NCBI GenBank assembly: GCA_016703125.1
Contig: JADJCR010000015.1
Coordinates: 62,001-126,000, forward strand
Direction: 5' to 3'
Source: Micrococcales bacterium
Lineage (GTDB): Bacteria > Actinomycetota > Actinomycetes > S36-B12 > UBA10799
Length of the DNA: 64,000 nucleotides
Shown: in pieces, positions 1 through 8,964 of the stretch
Layout of the letters: the number at the start of each line of letters is the position of its first letter
Position numbering within the stretch: position 1 is the stretch's first letter
Notes under the pieces: generated by a model
Told to the model about the DNA's origin: nothing
The model's input: only the letters and a program-made list of their open reading frames with translations
The model's database searches: none
Translations under genes and position numbers: made by a program

Positions 1-915
1 CTTCATGATTCCCTGCAGGTCGAAGAAGAACGCCTTGATCATGTTCTTGCTGACCTGGCCGGTGGCCAGCTCCACGAAGTACTGCGTCTCGATGAGCAGG
101 GCGTTGCCGATGTCCACCTGCGCGCCCTCCACGGCCGCCGCCATGATCGACCCCGGCCCGGGCATCGGCGCACCCTTGGTCTGCTTGCGCAGGTTCGCCG
201 GGTAAGCCGGCAGCATCGCCGCGAACTTCGGGTTGGACGGCGTCCCACCGGGAATCTTGTAGCCCTTGACGTCCCACGGCTGCTGGGCGCCGGGGTTCGC
301 CTTGATCCAGGCCTTGGCCGCGGGGATCAGGTCCGCCGGGTCGGTGACGAGTTCGTCGACCAGCCCCACCTCCAGAGCCGCCGCCGGCTTGCGCCGCTGG
401 CCCTGCAGCAGGATCTCCATGAGCGCCTTCTGCAGGCCGAACATCCGCACCGTGCGGGCGACCCCGCCGCCGCCGGGCAGCAGGCCGAGGGTGACCTCGG
501 GCAGCCCGATCTCGCTGCCTTTGACGTCCAGCGCCACGCGGTGGTGACACGAGAGCGCGATCTCGAGCCCGCCGCCGAGCGCCGCGCCGTTGATGGCCGC
601 GACGACCGGCTTGCCCAGCGTCTCCAACTGCCGGGTCAGTGCCTTGAAGCCCTGCACTGTTCCGGTCAGCGCCTGCGCGTCGGCCGGGGTGGCCTTGCTC
701 AGCAGCGTCAGGTCGCCACCGGCGAAGAAGGTCTTCTTGCCCGAGGTCAGCACGACACCGGTGATGTCGTCCTTCTCCGCGACGAGCCGCTGCACGGTCT
801 GCGCGAACGAGGTCTGGAACGTCTCGTTCATGGTGTTGGCACCCTGGTCGGGGTCGTCCATCGTCAGAGTGACGATGCCGTCGGCGTCGGTCTCCCAAGC
901 GATCATGTTCGTCAT
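1..915 (-). CDS. FadB-type 3-hydroxyacyl-CoA dehydrogenase / enoyl-CoA hydratase, 3' end cut by window edge
   Basis: Multifunctional beta-oxidation enzyme: hydration of enoyl-CoA, then NAD-dependent oxidation of 3-hydroxyacyl-CoA. Only the first 305 codons are visible. They contain the crotonase domain: FAGGDL (64-69), the oxyanion-hole stretch GGGLEIAL (114-121) and the catalytic Glu of GLPEVTLGLLPG (E140). The C-terminal dehydrogenase domain lies beyond base 1, so its presence is inferred from the family. The ATG at 915 has a GGGAGAAG ribosome site and lies 10 nt after the thiolase stop, so the two form an operon. The pairing matches the fadA-fadB trifunctional complex. The alternative, a stand-alone enoyl-CoA hydratase, is less likely because the visible part runs past the usual single-domain length. 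Confidence 0.88.
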   Translation of the reverse strand, partial: MTNMIAWETDADGIVTLTMDDPDQGANTMNETFQTSFAQTVQRLVAEKDDITGVVLTSGKKTFFAGGDLTLLSKATPADAQALTGTVQGFKALTRQLETLGKPVVAAINGAALGGGLEIALSCHHRVALDVKGSEIGLPEVTLGLLPGGGGVARTVRMFGLQKALMEILLQGQRRKPAAALEVGLVDELVTDPADLIPAAKAWIKANPGAQQPWDVKGYKIPGGTPSNPKFAAMLPAYPANLRKQTKGAPMPGPGSIMAAAVEGAQVDIGNALLIETQYFVELATGQVSKNMIKAFFFDLQGIMK

Positions 916-925
916 CTCTTCTCCC

Positions 926-2140
926 TCAGACCCGCTCGACGATCGTGGCCAGGCCCATGCCGCCACCGATGCACAACGTGACCAACCCGTACCGGCCGCC
1001 GGAGCGCTCCAACTCGTCGACGACGGTGCCCATGATCATGGCCCCAGTCGCCCCGAGCGGATGACCCATCGAGATCGCACCGCCGTTGATGTTGACCTTC
1101 TCCATCGGCAGGTCGAGGTCCTTGACCCACTTGAGCACGACGGCGGCGAACGCCTCGTTGAGCTCCCACACGTCGATGTCGTCCTTGGTCAGGCCGGCAA
1201 GGCGCAGGGCCTTCTCCGTGGCGGGGGTCGGCCCGGTCAGCATGATCGTGGGGTCGGCGCCGGAGACCGCGGTGGCGACGATGCGCGCCCGCGGGACCAG
1301 CCCGAAGTCCTTGCCGACCTGCTCGCTGCCGACCAGCACCAGCGCGGCACCGTCCACGATGCCCGAGGAGTTGCCCGGGGTGTGGACGTGGTTGATCTTC
1401 TCGACCCAGTGGTACTTCTGCAGCGCCACCGCATCGAACCCGCCCATCTCACCGATGCCGGCGAACGACGGTCTGAGCGCGGCCAGGGTGTCCATGGTGG
1501 TGTCGGGACGCATGTGCTCGTCGTGGTCGAGCAGCGTGACCCCGTTGCGGTCCTTGACCGGCACCACGGACTTGGCGAAGTTGCCGGCGCTCCACGCGGC
1601 GGCCGAGCGCTGCTGCGACAGCACGGCGTAGGCGTCGACGTCCTCGCGGGAGAAGCCCTCGATGGTGGCGATCAGGTCGGCGCTGATGCCCTGCGGCACG
1701 AAGTAGGTGTCGTAGGCGGTCTCGGGGTCCATCGCCCAGGCGCCGCCGTCGGAGCCCATCGGCACCCGGCTCAGGCACTCCACACCGCCGGCGATGATCA
1801 GCTGGTCCCAGCCGGCGCGCACCTTCTGCGCAGCGATGTTCACGGCCTCCAGCGCCGAGGCGCAGAATCGGTTGATCTGCGTGCCCGCCACCGTGTCGGG
1901 CAGACCGGCGAAGATCGCCGCGGTCTTCGCGATGTCCGCGCCCTGGTCGCCCACGGGGGTGACGCAGCCGAGCACGATGTCGTCGATGGCGTTGGTGTCG
2001 AGGTCGGGGTGTCGGACGCGCAATTCGTCGATCAGGCCGGTCACCAGGCTCACGGGCTTGACCCCGTGCAGGGACCCGTTGGCCTTGCCGCGCCCGCGCG
2101 GGGTGCGGATCGCCTCGTAGATGAACGCTTCGCTGGTCAA
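926..2140 (-). CDS. fadA: acetyl-CoA acyltransferase (thiolase)
   Basis: Catalyses thiolytic cleavage of 3-ketoacyl-CoA, the last step of beta-oxidation. The 404-residue protein is standard length for the family. Key residues are visible: the nucleophile C93 in NRFCASALEAV, H360 in GHPLGATG and C390 in LCIGGGMG. The start is a TTG preceded by AGGAGG at 6 nt spacing; there is no better ATG or GTG and the N-terminus (EAIRTPRGRGK) is typical of the family. It is the first gene of a two-gene operon with the FadB-type gene, 10 nt apart. A biosynthetic acetoacetyl-CoA thiolase is possible, but the partner gene argues for degradation. Confidence 0.92.
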   Translation of the reverse strand: MTSEAFIYEAIRTPRGRGKANGSLHGVKPVSLVTGLIDELRVRHPDLDTNAIDDIVLGCVTPVGDQGADIAKTAAIFAGLPDTVAGTQINRFCASALEAVNIAAQKVRAGWDQLIIAGGVECLSRVPMGSDGGAWAMDPETAYDTYFVPQGISADLIATIEGFSREDVDAYAVLSQQRSAAAWSAGNFAKSVVPVKDRNGVTLLDHDEHMRPDTTMDTLAALRPSFAGIGEMGGFDAVALQKYHWVEKINHVHTPGNSSGIVDGAALVLVGSEQVGKDFGLVPRARIVATAVSGADPTIMLTGPTPATEKALRLAGLTKDDIDVWELNEAFAAVVLKWVKDLDLPMEKVNINGGAISMGHPLGATGAMIMGTVVDELERSGGRYGLVTLCIGGGMGLATIVERV

Positions 2141-2238
2141 ATGGGACCTCCTGGAATGGACCTGTCGCTCCGCGCTGGAGCGAGGTGCCGCCTATGTTAC
2201 TGGCAGGTAATAAGGTCAGCCACCCCCTTGGCACACAA

Positions 2239-2277
2239 AACCGCGGGGACCCGGTGGAGTTCCGGATCCCCGCGGTT
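2239..2277 (-). terminator. rho-independent terminator
   Basis: An 11-bp perfect inverted repeat (AACCGCGGGGA, 2239-2249, against 2267-2277) with a 17-nt loop. On the minus strand it is followed by TTTTGTGTG. It sits just past the stop of the lipoprotein gene at 2290 and before the fadA promoter region. Confidence 0.7.
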
Positions 2278-2289
2278 CTTGTGGGTGCG

Positions 2290-2688
2290 TCAGCTGGCCA
2301 GGGCCTCCTGCAACTTCTGGGTGCATTCCTGCACCTGCTCGGCCTTCGACGGGTCGTCGATGAGTTCCTGCGTCAACTCGGACGCGGTGTCCTGCAGCTC
2401 CTGCGCCTTCGCCTGCAGATCACTGGCGTTGCCCGAGGTCGGGTCCTCCAGCAGTTGCTTTGCCTCCACGGCGTATTCGTCGACCGCCTGACAGTACGCG
2501 TCGACAGCAGAGGTGGTTTCGGTGGAGCCTTCGGTGGCCTCCATGGTCTCCGGCGGGGCCTGTGTGGTCTGCGCCGGTGTGGCGGCGGCGGTGGTTTCGG
2601 TGGTCGTGGTGCTGTCGCTGCCGCCACAAGCAGCCAGTCCGCCGAACAGCAGCGGCGCAACGACAACAAGCCCGATGATCTTCTTCAT
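2290..2688 (-). CDS. small secreted lipoprotein, function unknown
   Basis: A 132-residue predicted lipoprotein. The N-terminus has basic residues, a hydrophobic core and the lipobox LAAC, so it should be lipid-anchored at the outer face of the membrane. A Thr/Ala-rich low-complexity linker follows, then a mostly helical acidic domain of about 80 residues with two Cys (CQAV, CTQK). The ATG at 2688 is chosen because GGAGGACCAC lies just upstream and the signal peptide begins there. I do not recognise the C-terminal domain. It is followed by a strong terminator and is probably expressed alone. Confidence 0.75.
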   Translation of the reverse strand: MKKIIGLVVVAPLLFGGLAACGGSDSTTTTETTAAATPAQTTQAPPETMEATEGSTETTSAVDAYCQAVDEYAVEAKQLLEDPTSGNASDLQAKAQELQDTASELTQELIDDPSKAEQVQECTQKLQEALAS

Positions 2689-2757
2689 GTGGTCCTCCCA
2701 GTCCGGTTGTGCGGACTCTACCGACAATGACCGCCCCGGCACCAGAACCGGCGCGGC

Positions 2758-3507
2758 TCAGCGGGGACGGCGCTGGTCGGTCCACTGCCTGCCGTCCCAC
2801 CAGCGCATCTGGGAGGGATCCTCGGGATCCGGGTACCAGGAGCCCTGCGCCGTGGGTGCCTGCGTGACCACTGGGGCCGGGCCGGTGGCCATACCGGTGG
2901 CGCCGTAGTACGGGATGCCGGGCACCGGTTGCGGCTTCGAGCGGCCGGTGACGGCCCCCACGATCAACCAGATGAGCCCGATGACACCGACGATGCCTCC
3001 GAGTACTGCCAGTCCGACCCACCCGAACATGCCGCCGAGATCGTTGACGATGCCTCCGATGGCCTCGGCCAGCGACGGCCCCAGCACCAGGTTCGCGCCG
3101 GTGTCGTCGTCGGAGGCGATCGTGTAGGAGCCGGCCTCGGTAGCGGTGAAAGACACGATCCCGATGTAGGTCGTGGCGCCCAGAGTCAGCGTGGAGGTGG
3201 AGGTCCCGCAGGAGATGCACGTGGTGGTCACGTCCGAGCCGTCCGGACCGGTGACCGTGATCGAGTCCGGGTCCACCGTGAGGTTGCCCGGCTGGGAACC
3301 GGCGAAGCCGATGTTCTCGTACACCGTGTAGGTGCCTGGCTGCAGGTCCGAGGCATCCGAACCCGGGGCGGTGAACGGCGAACCGATCATGGTCGTCGAC
3401 GTGATCGATCCCACGGTAGAACCCACGCTGTTGATCGCGAAGGCGAGGCCGACGCCGAACATCACGACGCCGGCGAGGATCAGCACGATGGGGACGACCT
3501 TGCGCAT
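2758..3507 (-). CDS. DUF2510 membrane protein
   Basis: A 249-residue protein. It has an N-terminal membrane segment (about 5-27), an extracytoplasmic beta-rich domain with a Cys pair (CISCG), further hydrophobic segments around 150-195, and a C-terminal DUF2510 motif: WYPDP...MRWWDGRQWT. DUF2510 is a short aromatic module found mainly in actinobacterial membrane proteins, of unknown function. The start at 3507 (MRKVV) begins directly at the membrane segment; upstream codons overlap the divergent promoter region of the PLP-enzyme gene. No partner gene is evident. Confidence 0.75.
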   Translation of the reverse strand: MRKVVPIVLILAGVVMFGVGLAFAINSVGSTVGSITSTTMIGSPFTAPGSDASDLQPGTYTVYENIGFAGSQPGNLTVDPDSITVTGPDGSDVTTTCISCGTSTSTLTLGATTYIGIVSFTATEAGSYTIASDDDTGANLVLGPSLAEAIGGIVNDLGGMFGWVGLAVLGGIVGVIGLIWLIVGAVTGRSKPQPVPGIPYYGATGMATGPAPVVTQAPTAQGSWYPDPEDPSQMRWWDGRQWTDQRRPR

Positions 3508-3597
3508 GGCAACAGCCTGCCATCGCAGGGGCTTCGAAGGACAGTCCCGCGGCCACGAGATTCTTCCGGACGACTGTGTTCCCCCCGTCCGCGCGAC

Positions 3598-3603
3598 TAC
3601 CCT
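3598..3603 (+). promoter_or_regulatory. -10 box of a likely leaderless promoter
   Basis: TACCCT ends 7 nt before the GTG at 3611, with no ribosome binding site between. This supports that GTG as both transcription and translation start. Confidence 0.4.
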
Positions 3604-3610
3604 CGGGCCT

Positions 3611-5002
3611 GTGAGCGACTTCGACGACTTCATTGACGGCTTCTATCCGTACCGCAAGCAGGGCGCCAATTACCGGTCGATCCCGGATGAGCCCCGCGAC
3701 CGGACCGAGGTGCTCGAGGCGATCACCGCGATGGCCCGCAGCGAGGACGCCACCGGCGACGAGGGCAAGGTCTCCGGCAGCCTCTACAGCGGCGACCACG
3801 AGCATTACGCCTACCTCGGCGAGGTGTTCTCGCAGTTCTCCCACGCCAACGTCCTGCAGCGCGATATGTACCCGTCGGCCACGAAGTTCGAGGGCGAGAT
3901 CGTGGCGATGGTGCTCGACCTGCTGCACGGCGACGCCAACGCGTGCGGCGTAGTGACCAGCGGGGGGTCCGAGAGTCTCATCACGGCCCTGTTCACCTAC
4001 CGGGAGGCGGCTCGCGAGCGGGGAGTCACCAAACCCAACGTGGTCATACCGGTCACGGCTCACGTCGCACTCGACAAGGGCGCCTACTGGATGGACATCG
4101 AGGTGCGCCACGCGCCGCTCACGGACAAGTACACCGCCGACGTGGCTGCGATGGCCGAACTCATCGACGACCAGACGATCGCGCTGGTCGGTTCGGCCGG
4201 CGACTACGGCCACGGCCTCATCGACCCCATCGAGGACATCGCGGCTCTGGCGCAGGAGCACGGCATCGGCATGCACGTCGACGGCTGCCTCGGCGGTTGG
4301 CTGCTGCCGTGGGCGGAGAAGCTCGGCTACGACATCCCGGCGTGGGACTTCCGCGTGCCCGGCGTCACGAGCATCTCGGCCGACACCCACAAGTACGGTT
4401 ACGCGCTCAAGGGGACGTCCACCCTGCTGTACCGGTCCAAGGACCTGCGCCGCCACCAGTACTTCACCTACCCCGATTGGCCGGGTGGCCTGTACCTGTC
4501 CCCCGGGCTCGCCGGGTCCCGGTCCGGCGGGCTGATCGCCGCGACCTGGGCGGGCATGGTCACGACGGGCCGCTCGGGCTACCTGCAGGCGGCGCAGGGC
4601 ATCCTCGAGACCGCAGCCACGATCCGGGCGGGGGTCGAGGCGATCGACGGCCTGCAGGTGATCGGCGACCCGCTCTTCCTGATCGCCTTCATGTCCGACG
4701 ACCCCGACATCGACGTCTACTTGGTCAACGACGCGCTGAAGAACGCCGGCTGGCGCATGAACGCGCTGCAGCTGCCCGCGGCCCTGCACTTCTGCGTGAC
4801 CCGGCCGAACACCCGTCCCGGGATCGCGGAGGCCTTCCTGGCCGACCTGCGCGGGGCCGTGCAGTACGCGCGGGACAACGCCGGCACGCCGGCGGCCAGC
4901 GGCGCGATGTACGGCTTCGGCCACACTCCCCAGGCCAACCAGACCCTCAACACGCTCATGTCGGGGGTGCTCGACGCCATGCACGAGGTGGCACCTCAGT
5001 GA
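3611..5002 (+). CDS. sphingosine-1-phosphate-lyase-like PLP-dependent enzyme (group II decarboxylase fold)
   Basis: A 463-residue fold-type I PLP enzyme. Visible motifs: TSGGSES (116-122) for phosphate binding, HVDGCLGG with D224 for the pyridine nitrogen, and the Schiff-base lysine K261 in DTHKYGYALKGT. The family cleaves phosphorylated long-chain bases or decarboxylates amino acids; the ALKGTS and SRSGG blocks are closer to S1P lyase than to glutamate decarboxylase. No membrane anchor is present, unlike eukaryotic S1P lyases. The GTG start follows a TACCCT box. The stop overlaps the next start (GTGA), so it is translationally coupled to an FGGY kinase. The true substrate is unknown. Confidence 0.82.
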   Translation: MSDFDDFIDGFYPYRKQGANYRSIPDEPRDRTEVLEAITAMARSEDATGDEGKVSGSLYSGDHEHYAYLGEVFSQFSHANVLQRDMYPSATKFEGEIVAMVLDLLHGDANACGVVTSGGSESLITALFTYREAARERGVTKPNVVIPVTAHVALDKGAYWMDIEVRHAPLTDKYTADVAAMAELIDDQTIALVGSAGDYGHGLIDPIEDIAALAQEHGIGMHVDGCLGGWLLPWAEKLGYDIPAWDFRVPGVTSISADTHKYGYALKGTSTLLYRSKDLRRHQYFTYPDWPGGLYLSPGLAGSRSGGLIAATWAGMVTTGRSGYLQAAQGILETAATIRAGVEAIDGLQVIGDPLFLIAFMSDDPDIDVYLVNDALKNAGWRMNALQLPAALHFCVTRPNTRPGIAEAFLADLRGAVQYARDNAGTPAASGAMYGFGHTPQANQTLNTLMSGVLDAMHEVAPQ

Positions 5003-6591
5003 GCTGGGTCCTGGCCATCGACCTCGGCAACGGTGGCCCGAAGGTCGCCGCGGTGGACGTCAGCGGCCAGATCCTGGCGACGGCCTTCACCCCGGTCTCC
5101 GTGCACGTGGGCCGCGACGGCGCCGCCACCCAGGACGCGATCGAATGGGAGGTCGCCCTGCGCAGCGCCGTGGCCCGGGTCATCGGCGAAGTCGACCACG
5201 ACGCACTGACCGCGATCGGCATCACCGGACAGTGGGGATCCACGGTGCCGGTGGGCCCGGACGACGCCCCGGCCGGGCCCGTCCTGCTGTGGCAGGACAC
5301 CCGGTCGCGCGGCAACGTATCCCGGATCCTGGGCGGCCCGATCAGTGTCGCCGGATACGCGCCACACAAGGTGCTGCCGTGGCTGCGGATCACCGGTGGC
5401 GCGCCGAACCCCGCAGGGGCTGACCCCACTGGTCACGCGCTGTTGCTGCAGAACGAACTGTCCGACATCGGGCAGCGCTGCCGCGTCCTGCTGGAACCCG
5501 TGGACTACCTGGCCTTCCTGCTCACCGGCCGCGCGGTCGCCACACCGGTGTCGATGACCGCCTCCTGGCTCACCGACAACCACATCGGCAGCAAGCCCGA
5601 GTACGTCCCCGACCTCGTCCGGCGCTCCGGGCGCAAGCCGGAACTGTTGCCGCGGATGATCCCCACAGGATCGATCCAGGGCCCCCTGCTGACCGAACCG
5701 GCCGCACGACTCGGGCTCAAGCCGGGGGTTCCGGTGGCATGCGGGATCCCGGACATCCATGCCGCCATCGTGGGCAGTGGGGCGGTCGGCCCGTACGACA
5801 CCCACATGGCGGTGTCCACCACGGCGTGGCTGTCCGCACCGGTGCCCTTCAAGCGCACCGACATCCTGCACTCGATCGCGACGCTGCCGGGCCTGACCCC
5901 GGACATGAACATCGTCGGGAACAACATCGAGACCGGCGGCGCTGCCCTGTCATGGCTGCGCGAGCAGATCATCGCGCCCAGCGACGGCCTGCTCGGGGGC
6001 GGCAGCGGCATCGGTGCCGCCGGCGCTGCGCCGGTGACCGAGCAGCCCACCTACACCGCTCTCACCGACCTCGCCGCCACCACACCGGCCGGCTGCGAGG
6101 GCCTCATCTTCACCCCCTGGCTGGCCGGGGAGCGCAGCCCCGTGGAGGACAAGCACCTGCGTGCCATGTTCCTCAACCTCTCCCTTCGCACCGACCGGGC
6201 CATGATGGTCCGGGCCGTCATGGAGGGCGTGGCGCTGAACATCAACTGGCTGTTCGGCTACTACGAGAAGTTCCTGAAACGCCGCGTTCCCAGCATCCGG
6301 ATCATGGGCGGGGGTGCGCAGTCCGATCTATGGTGCTCGATCATCGCCTCGACCCTGGACCGCCGCATCGAGCAGGTCGCCGATCCGCTGAACGCCCAGC
6401 TTCGCGGTGTGGCGCTCTGGGCACTGGTGTGCAAGGGCGACCTGAGTCTCGACGAGGCCGCGGCCCGGATCCCGATCGCGCAGACGTTCCACCCGGATCC
6501 CGCCGACCGCGACGTCTACGCCCACCACATGCGCGAGTACAAGAAGCTCTACGGGACGGTCAAGGGCTTCTACCGCCGGATGAACGGCTGA
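4999..6591 (+). CDS. FGGY-family carbohydrate kinase (xylulokinase-like)
   Basis: A 530-residue ATP-dependent sugar kinase with the two FGGY domains. The first phosphate loop reads DLGNGGPK from D8, where most family members have DxGTxSxR. The C-terminal domain has MGGGAQSDLWC near residue 435, the adenosine-binding GGGA motif, and TGQWGST near 75. The substrate cannot be read from sequence; xylulokinase is only the nearest label. The GTG start overlaps the upstream stop by 4 nt, so kinase and PLP lyase are made together. One inference is that the kinase supplies a phosphorylated substrate for the lyase or uses its product. An intergenic repeat array follows downstream. Confidence 0.82.
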   Translation: MSWVLAIDLGNGGPKVAAVDVSGQILATAFTPVSVHVGRDGAATQDAIEWEVALRSAVARVIGEVDHDALTAIGITGQWGSTVPVGPDDAPAGPVLLWQDTRSRGNVSRILGGPISVAGYAPHKVLPWLRITGGAPNPAGADPTGHALLLQNELSDIGQRCRVLLEPVDYLAFLLTGRAVATPVSMTASWLTDNHIGSKPEYVPDLVRRSGRKPELLPRMIPTGSIQGPLLTEPAARLGLKPGVPVACGIPDIHAAIVGSGAVGPYDTHMAVSTTAWLSAPVPFKRTDILHSIATLPGLTPDMNIVGNNIETGGAALSWLREQIIAPSDGLLGGGSGIGAAGAAPVTEQPTYTALTDLAATTPAGCEGLIFTPWLAGERSPVEDKHLRAMFLNLSLRTDRAMMVRAVMEGVALNINWLFGYYEKFLKRRVPSIRIMGGGAQSDLWCSIIASTLDRRIEQVADPLNAQLRGVALWALVCKGDLSLDEAAARIPIAQTFHPDPADRDVYAHHMREYKKLYGTVKGFYRRMNG

Positions 6592-6646
6592 GGCCCGGCA
6601 ACGCCGTCCCGTCGGCAAGGCGTTGGCGCAACGGACGGTTCGCATC

Positions 6647-6950
6647 TCTCCCCTCTGCAGAAAGCGCGCACCCCCACCCCAGTCCACCCGAACCCGGGAA
6701 CGAAACGGACACCCGGGAGCGAAAACGACCGGTTACATCACTCCCCGACACCCGCACCTCTCCCCACTGCAGAAAGCGCGCACCCCCACCCCAGTCCACC
6801 CGAACCCGGGAGCGAAACGGACACCCGGGGGAAACAGGTTACATCCCTCCCCGCCCCGCCCCCTCTGCAGAAAGGCGCACCCCAAGTCCACCGACCGGGA
6901 GCCAAAGCGACCGGTTACATCACTCCCCGACGCCCGCACCTCTCCCCGCT
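6647..6950. repeat. intergenic repeat array A (three units)
   Basis: Fills most of the 391-bp gap between two convergent genes. The anchor CTGCAGAAAG occurs at 6655, 6767 and 6865 (spacings 112 and 98). Units contain GAACCCGGGA(A/G)CGAAACGGACA, then CGACCGGTTACATCACTCCCCGA. Spacings are not multiples of three, so it is not coding. It shares AGAAAGCGCGCAC, CCGGGAGCGA and CTCCCCGA with the array at 45 kb. I see no gene in this gap. Confidence 0.8.
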
Positions 6951-6982
6951 TTCCGTGTCCCTACCGCCTTCGGGGGCGGGCC

Positions 6983-7396
6983 TCAGCCGGCCCCGGCCTC
7001 GTCACACAGTTGGCGCAGCCGCTGCCTCAGTGCCAGCGCCGCCTGCGGCAGGTCACCATCCGCCAGATTGACCTCCGCGCGCTCCCGCAGACGCCGCGCC
7101 CCCACCGCATTGCCGCGCCGGGCGTGGGTCAGCGCCACCGCCAGTTGGGCCATCCCCTGCCACGCGGCCCGCTGCGGAGGCGACGCGGCTTTCCACGCGG
7201 CCTCCAGCACCTCGTGGGCCTGGAACGGCCGCCCCTCGTCCAGCAGTCGACTGGCCAGTTCCACGACGGCCGGCGGGGACGCGTCGATGTCCTCGGGCAC
7301 CGGGTCGACGCCGGGCCGGCCGTGGGGCAATGGCCTGCCGAGAGCGTCGCGGGGCCGGGCGTTGCGAGCACGCCCGGCGGCATCCCGGTCACGCAT
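6983..7396 (-). CDS. DUF309 domain protein
   Basis: A 137-residue helical protein with the DUF309 signature: FQAHEVLEAAW (H61, E62, E65, W68), then GMAQLAVALTHARRGN (81-96). The family is widespread and uncharacterised; its conserved His/Glu residues suggest metal or small-molecule binding. The start ATG overlaps the stop of the upstream membrane-protein gene by 8 nt, so the two are one transcriptional unit. The first 35 residues are Arg-rich and poorly conserved, so the real start could lie further in. Confidence 0.8.
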   Translation of the reverse strand: MRDRDAAGRARNARPRDALGRPLPHGRPGVDPVPEDIDASPPAVVELASRLLDEGRPFQAHEVLEAAWKAASPPQRAAWQGMAQLAVALTHARRGNAVGARRLRERAEVNLADGDLPQAALALRQRLRQLCDEAGAG

Positions 7397-8549
7397 CGGA
7401 TTTGACCGTCAAGTAGGCCCGCCGCACGTCGACAGCCTGCTGCAGGGACGCGCCGATGTCGTCGGAGAACGAAGCCCGGTACACAGGGTCGCTGGACGCG
7501 TAGATCGTCGTGTAGAAGGCAGCGAAAGCGCCGAGGAACGTCGACACCCGGATCAGCGCCCGCGACAGCACATGGTCCTCGCCCACGGTCCAGAAGACAT
7601 CCGCACTGCCGAGGTCGCCGAGCCATACCTGTTGTACCGGGGCGGTGATCGCCACCATGCCGAAGATGATGAAGAACAACCACACCAGCAGTCCGATCAG
7701 GGCCGCCTGGATCGCCTGCGTGGCCAGGGCGGCGATGAGCAGGTTCCGGCGCTGCGGGCGGTCCAATCGCGGGTCGCCGAAACTACTGACACCGGCCGCG
7801 GCGTGGGACAGGGGCGTCCCGGTGCACGCCTGGCGAACCTGCTCAGCGGGAGCATCCTGTTGCAGCGTCTCGATCTGGTCGTGCGTGCGCTCCATGGTGA
7901 CCAGGACGCCGAACACCAGCAACAGGCCACTGCTGGCCCACAACAACAGTCCGTTCAGGCTCCCAGCCACCTGCCAGACCTCGGTATTGATGAAGAGCAC
8001 GATCAGCACGATGAGCAGAAGCGGCAGTGCCTTCGTCGCGACCACATACAGGTCACTGGCGCTGCGCACCGTCTGCCGCACCGCCCAGGCGATCATGGCC
8101 AGCACGGCGAACCGCGTGAACAGGTAGATCACAGCGAGCAGCAAGGCCTGCACGAACAGAGCGCCCAGGACCGAACCCCAGCCGACCACCTGGCCGTCCA
8201 CCTGCTGGCCGACGTCGACCAGCTCCGCCACCACTCCGGCGGCCAGGAAGCCCGCCAGGACCGGCCAGCCGACGCGGTCCGCCGGCGCGAACCAGTACCC
8301 CCGACGTGCTTTCGACCACCAGCCGGAGGCCACCAGCGCCAGCCCGGCCACCACCACGGCCACGACGGGCAGGACGGTTTCGCTGCGGGTCAGTGCGGAA
8401 CCCAGTGCGGAGACCAGTTGCACGCTGGCCACAACGATCATGGCGGGCAGCGCCCGGGTCCAGATGTGCTCGCTGGAGTTGTAGCCGTCGACGAACTGCG
8501 GCAGCCCGTTGTGAGAGAACCAGGTCTCGGTCCGGCGGATGGCGTCCAC
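7389..8549 (-). CDS. multi-pass membrane protein, function unknown
   Basis: A 386-residue integral membrane protein with about seven or eight hydrophobic segments (roughly 36-55, 62-80, 95-115, 125-150, 175-195, 205-222, 270-300, 335-355) and a short basic C-terminus. A soluble loop of about 45 residues (222-268) contains a Cys and several Arg. I recognise no domain. The GTG at 8549 is chosen because a TACCGT box ends 6 nt upstream (leaderless). It is co-transcribed with the DUF309 gene and divergent from the DUF3054 gene. Confidence 0.7.
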   Translation of the reverse strand: MDAIRRTETWFSHNGLPQFVDGYNSSEHIWTRALPAMIVVASVQLVSALGSALTRSETVLPVVAVVVAGLALVASGWWSKARRGYWFAPADRVGWPVLAGFLAAGVVAELVDVGQQVDGQVVGWGSVLGALFVQALLLAVIYLFTRFAVLAMIAWAVRQTVRSASDLYVVATKALPLLLIVLIVLFINTEVWQVAGSLNGLLLWASSGLLLVFGVLVTMERTHDQIETLQQDAPAEQVRQACTGTPLSHAAAGVSSFGDPRLDRPQRRNLLIAALATQAIQAALIGLLVWLFFIIFGMVAITAPVQQVWLGDLGSADVFWTVGEDHVLSRALIRVSTFLGAFAAFYTTIYASSDPVYRASFSDDIGASLQQAVDVRRAYLTVKSDA

Positions 8550-8555
8550 GGATGA

Positions 8556-8561
8556 ACGGTA
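8556..8561 (-). promoter_or_regulatory. -10 box of a likely leaderless promoter
   Basis: TACCGT on the minus strand ends 6 nt before the GTG at 8549. It is back to back with the plus-strand box at 8599. Confidence 0.4.
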
Positions 8562-8598
8562 GCGGCGCGGCCGCCGTCGGTGGGCGATTGCGGGCGCC

Positions 8599-8604
8599 TA
8601 CAGT
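8599..8604 (+). promoter_or_regulatory. -10 box of a likely leaderless promoter
   Basis: TACAGT ends 6 nt before the GTG at 8611, and no Shine-Dalgarno sequence is present. Confidence 0.45.
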
Positions 8605-8610
8605 CGGATC

Positions 8611-8964
8611 GTGAAGACCTGGGCCGCCGCAATCTTCGACCTGCTGTGCGTCATCGCCTTCGTGGCGCTGGGCATCCGCTCCCACGGCGAAACGGACTCC
8701 CTGGTGCGCGTGGCCGCACCGTTCGTGGCTGCCCTGGCCATCGGATGGGTCATAGCCATCCCGCTGAAACCCGCCGCCTCGCTGCGCGCCGGATTCGTGA
8801 TCTGGCTGGTGACCCTGGTCGGCGGGATGCTCCTGCGCCGGGTGGGCGGCGACGGTACCGCCTTCACGTTCATCCTGGTGGCCACCGGCTTCCTGGCGGT
8901 GACGATGCTGGGGTGGCGCGCGATCGCAGCCCTCGTCGAGCGCCGGCGCAGCCCGGTCAGCTGA
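8611..8964 (+). CDS. DUF3054 membrane protein
   Basis: A 117-residue protein with four predicted membrane helices. The N-terminal block (DLLCVIAFVALGIRSHGE) is the DUF3054 hallmark: an acidic residue in helix one and GxxSH after it. The family is small, archaeal and actinobacterial, and uncharacterised. The leaderless TACAGT box fixes the GTG start. Its 3' end overlaps the end of thiQ, on the opposite strand, by 8 nt. Confidence 0.8.
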   Translation: MKTWAAAIFDLLCVIAFVALGIRSHGETDSLVRVAAPFVAALAIGWVIAIPLKPAASLRAGFVIWLVTLVGGMLLRRVGGDGTAFTFILVATGFLAVTMLGWRAIAALVERRRSPVS

